Shown here piece after piece: positions 5,404-5,853 of a stretch of 5,853 bases of DNA. This DNA is from Bacillota bacterium (GTDB lineage: Bacteria; Bacillota_I; Bacilli_A; Acholeplasmatales; Acholeplasmataceae), in the NCBI GenBank assembly GCA_006226985.1, contig SBGC01000157.1:1-5853 (forward strand). Reading direction: 5' to 3'. The first letter of the stretch is position 1. Every line of letters begins with the position of its first letter. A program made the position numbers and the translations under genes. The notes beneath the pieces were generated by a model. That model saw nothing but the letters and a program-made list of their open reading frames with translations. It did no database searches and was not told the DNA's origin.

Positions 5404-5829
5404 TTAAAATGGTAGATCTTCTTCTGCAGCGAGTTGCTTACTTGTTTCGTAGAACTCGTCATTTTCTGCAGTCGTGTTATCTTCTTGTTTTTGATATGTT
5501 GGATCTGATTCGCCTTTAGATTCTAAGAACTGTACGGAATCACAAACAACTTCAGTGATATAACGTGTGCCATTGTCCGCTTCATACTGTCTAGTTTGAA
5601 TACGGCCTTCAACACCTAAGAGCGCACCTTTTTTTACAAAGCGTGCTAAATTTTCCGCTTGCTTACGCCATACGACGCATTGAATGAAGTCAGCTTGTCT
5701 TTCTCCTGATTGATCAGCAAATTGACGGTTAACTGCAAGCGTAAAGGATACGACAGGAATGTTTGATTGTGTAGTTTTTACTTCAGGATCCTTGGTAATT
5801 CTTCCAACCAAAATAACTCTGTTCATCAT
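5404..5829 (-). CDS. ssb: Single-stranded DNA-binding protein SSB
   Basis: The 141-residue protein binds single-stranded DNA at replication forks and repair sites, usually as a homotetramer. The OB-fold covers about 1-105: [25 protein letters not shown] (29-35), [22 protein letters not shown] with the conserved Trp (W54), and GRIQTRQYE (75-83). A Gln/Asp/Glu-rich disordered linker follows, then the acidic tip AAEEDLPF, the docking peptide for replication and repair partners. The first of two tandem ATGs (5829) is chosen because homologues start M-x-NRV and AGAAGG lies at good spacing in the 3' end of rpsF. The gene begins 2 nt after the rpsF stop codon, so the two are probably translationally coupled. 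Confidence 0.98.
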   Translation of the reverse strand: MMNRVILVGRITKDPEVKTTQSNIPVVSFTLAVNRQFADQSGERQADFIQCVVWRKQAENLARFVKKGALLGVEGRIQTRQYEADNGTRYITEVVCDSVQFLESKGESDPTYQKQEDNTTAENDEFYETSKQLAAEEDLPF

Positions 5830-5831
5830 AC

Positions 5832-5853
5832 TTATTCGCCTTCTTTCACGACG
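5832..5853 (-). CDS. rpsF: 30S ribosomal protein S6, last codons only
   Basis: Minus-strand codons at the window edge read Val-Val-Lys-Glu-Gly-Glu followed by TAA (5834-5832). This acidic/basic tail, placed immediately before ssb and rpsR, fits the C-terminus of S6 in the conserved rpsF-ssb-rpsR operon. The assignment rests on context, because only six residues are visible. Its 3' end also carries the ssb ribosome binding site. Any S6:S18-binding autoregulatory leader would lie upstream, outside the window. Confidence 0.75.

Noticed and set aside
1..5853. CRISPR array, tRNA or rRNA genes, insertion sequences
   Set aside because: I saw no spaced direct repeats, no tRNA-like cloverleaf in the short intergenic gaps, and no transposase motifs or terminal inverted repeats.

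Overview
The window looks like chromosomal DNA of a low-GC, wall-less Firmicute relative, most likely Acholeplasma or a close genus (inference). Three things point there. The DNA is AT-rich, every Trp in the predicted proteins is TGG and no reading frame needs TGA as Trp, which fits the standard code and argues against Mycoplasma code 4. The gene order matches the Firmicute rpsF-ssb-rpsR / gdpP-rplI-dnaB neighbourhood. GdpP and ribosomal protein L9 are one continuous reading frame, a fusion I recall from memory as annotated in Acholeplasma (not verified here). All recognisable genes lie on the minus strand, so they are transcribed from high to low coordinates.

Layout in order of transcription: (1) 5853-5150 holds the last codons of rpsF (S6), then ssb and rpsR (S18), packed tightly with strong ribosome binding sites and ending at a rho-independent terminator near 5118-5139. 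(2) 5091-5056 holds a near-consensus promoter whose -10 box is embedded in a perfect 8-bp inverted repeat. It drives a gene for a two-TM/PAS/degenerate-GGDEF/DHH-DHHA1 cyclic-di-AMP phosphodiesterase (GdpP) fused in frame to full-length L9. The replicative helicase gene dnaB follows after 9 nt, and a compact terminator closes the unit at 1211-1234. (3) 1199-432 encodes an apparently intact APH(3')-type aminoglycoside phosphotransferase homologue whose start lies directly against that terminator. (4) 283-1 is the N-terminal third of a LacI-family regulator with its own extended -10 promoter; it runs off the window.

The most interesting signal is at 3062-3046. Inside the GdpP-L9 frame, a perfect AAGGAGG Shine-Dalgarno sits 7 nt before an in-frame GTG exactly where L9 normally begins. 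It reads as a gene within a gene: the ribosome could make the long membrane-anchored GdpP-L9 protein at a low level from a weak upstream site, and free 147-residue L9 at ribosomal-protein levels from the internal site. The fusion would then be tolerated because free L9 is still supplied. Functionally the region combines translation (S6, S18, L9), DNA replication and repair (SSB, DnaB) and c-di-AMP signalling (GdpP), with accessory genes (APH, LacI) downstream.
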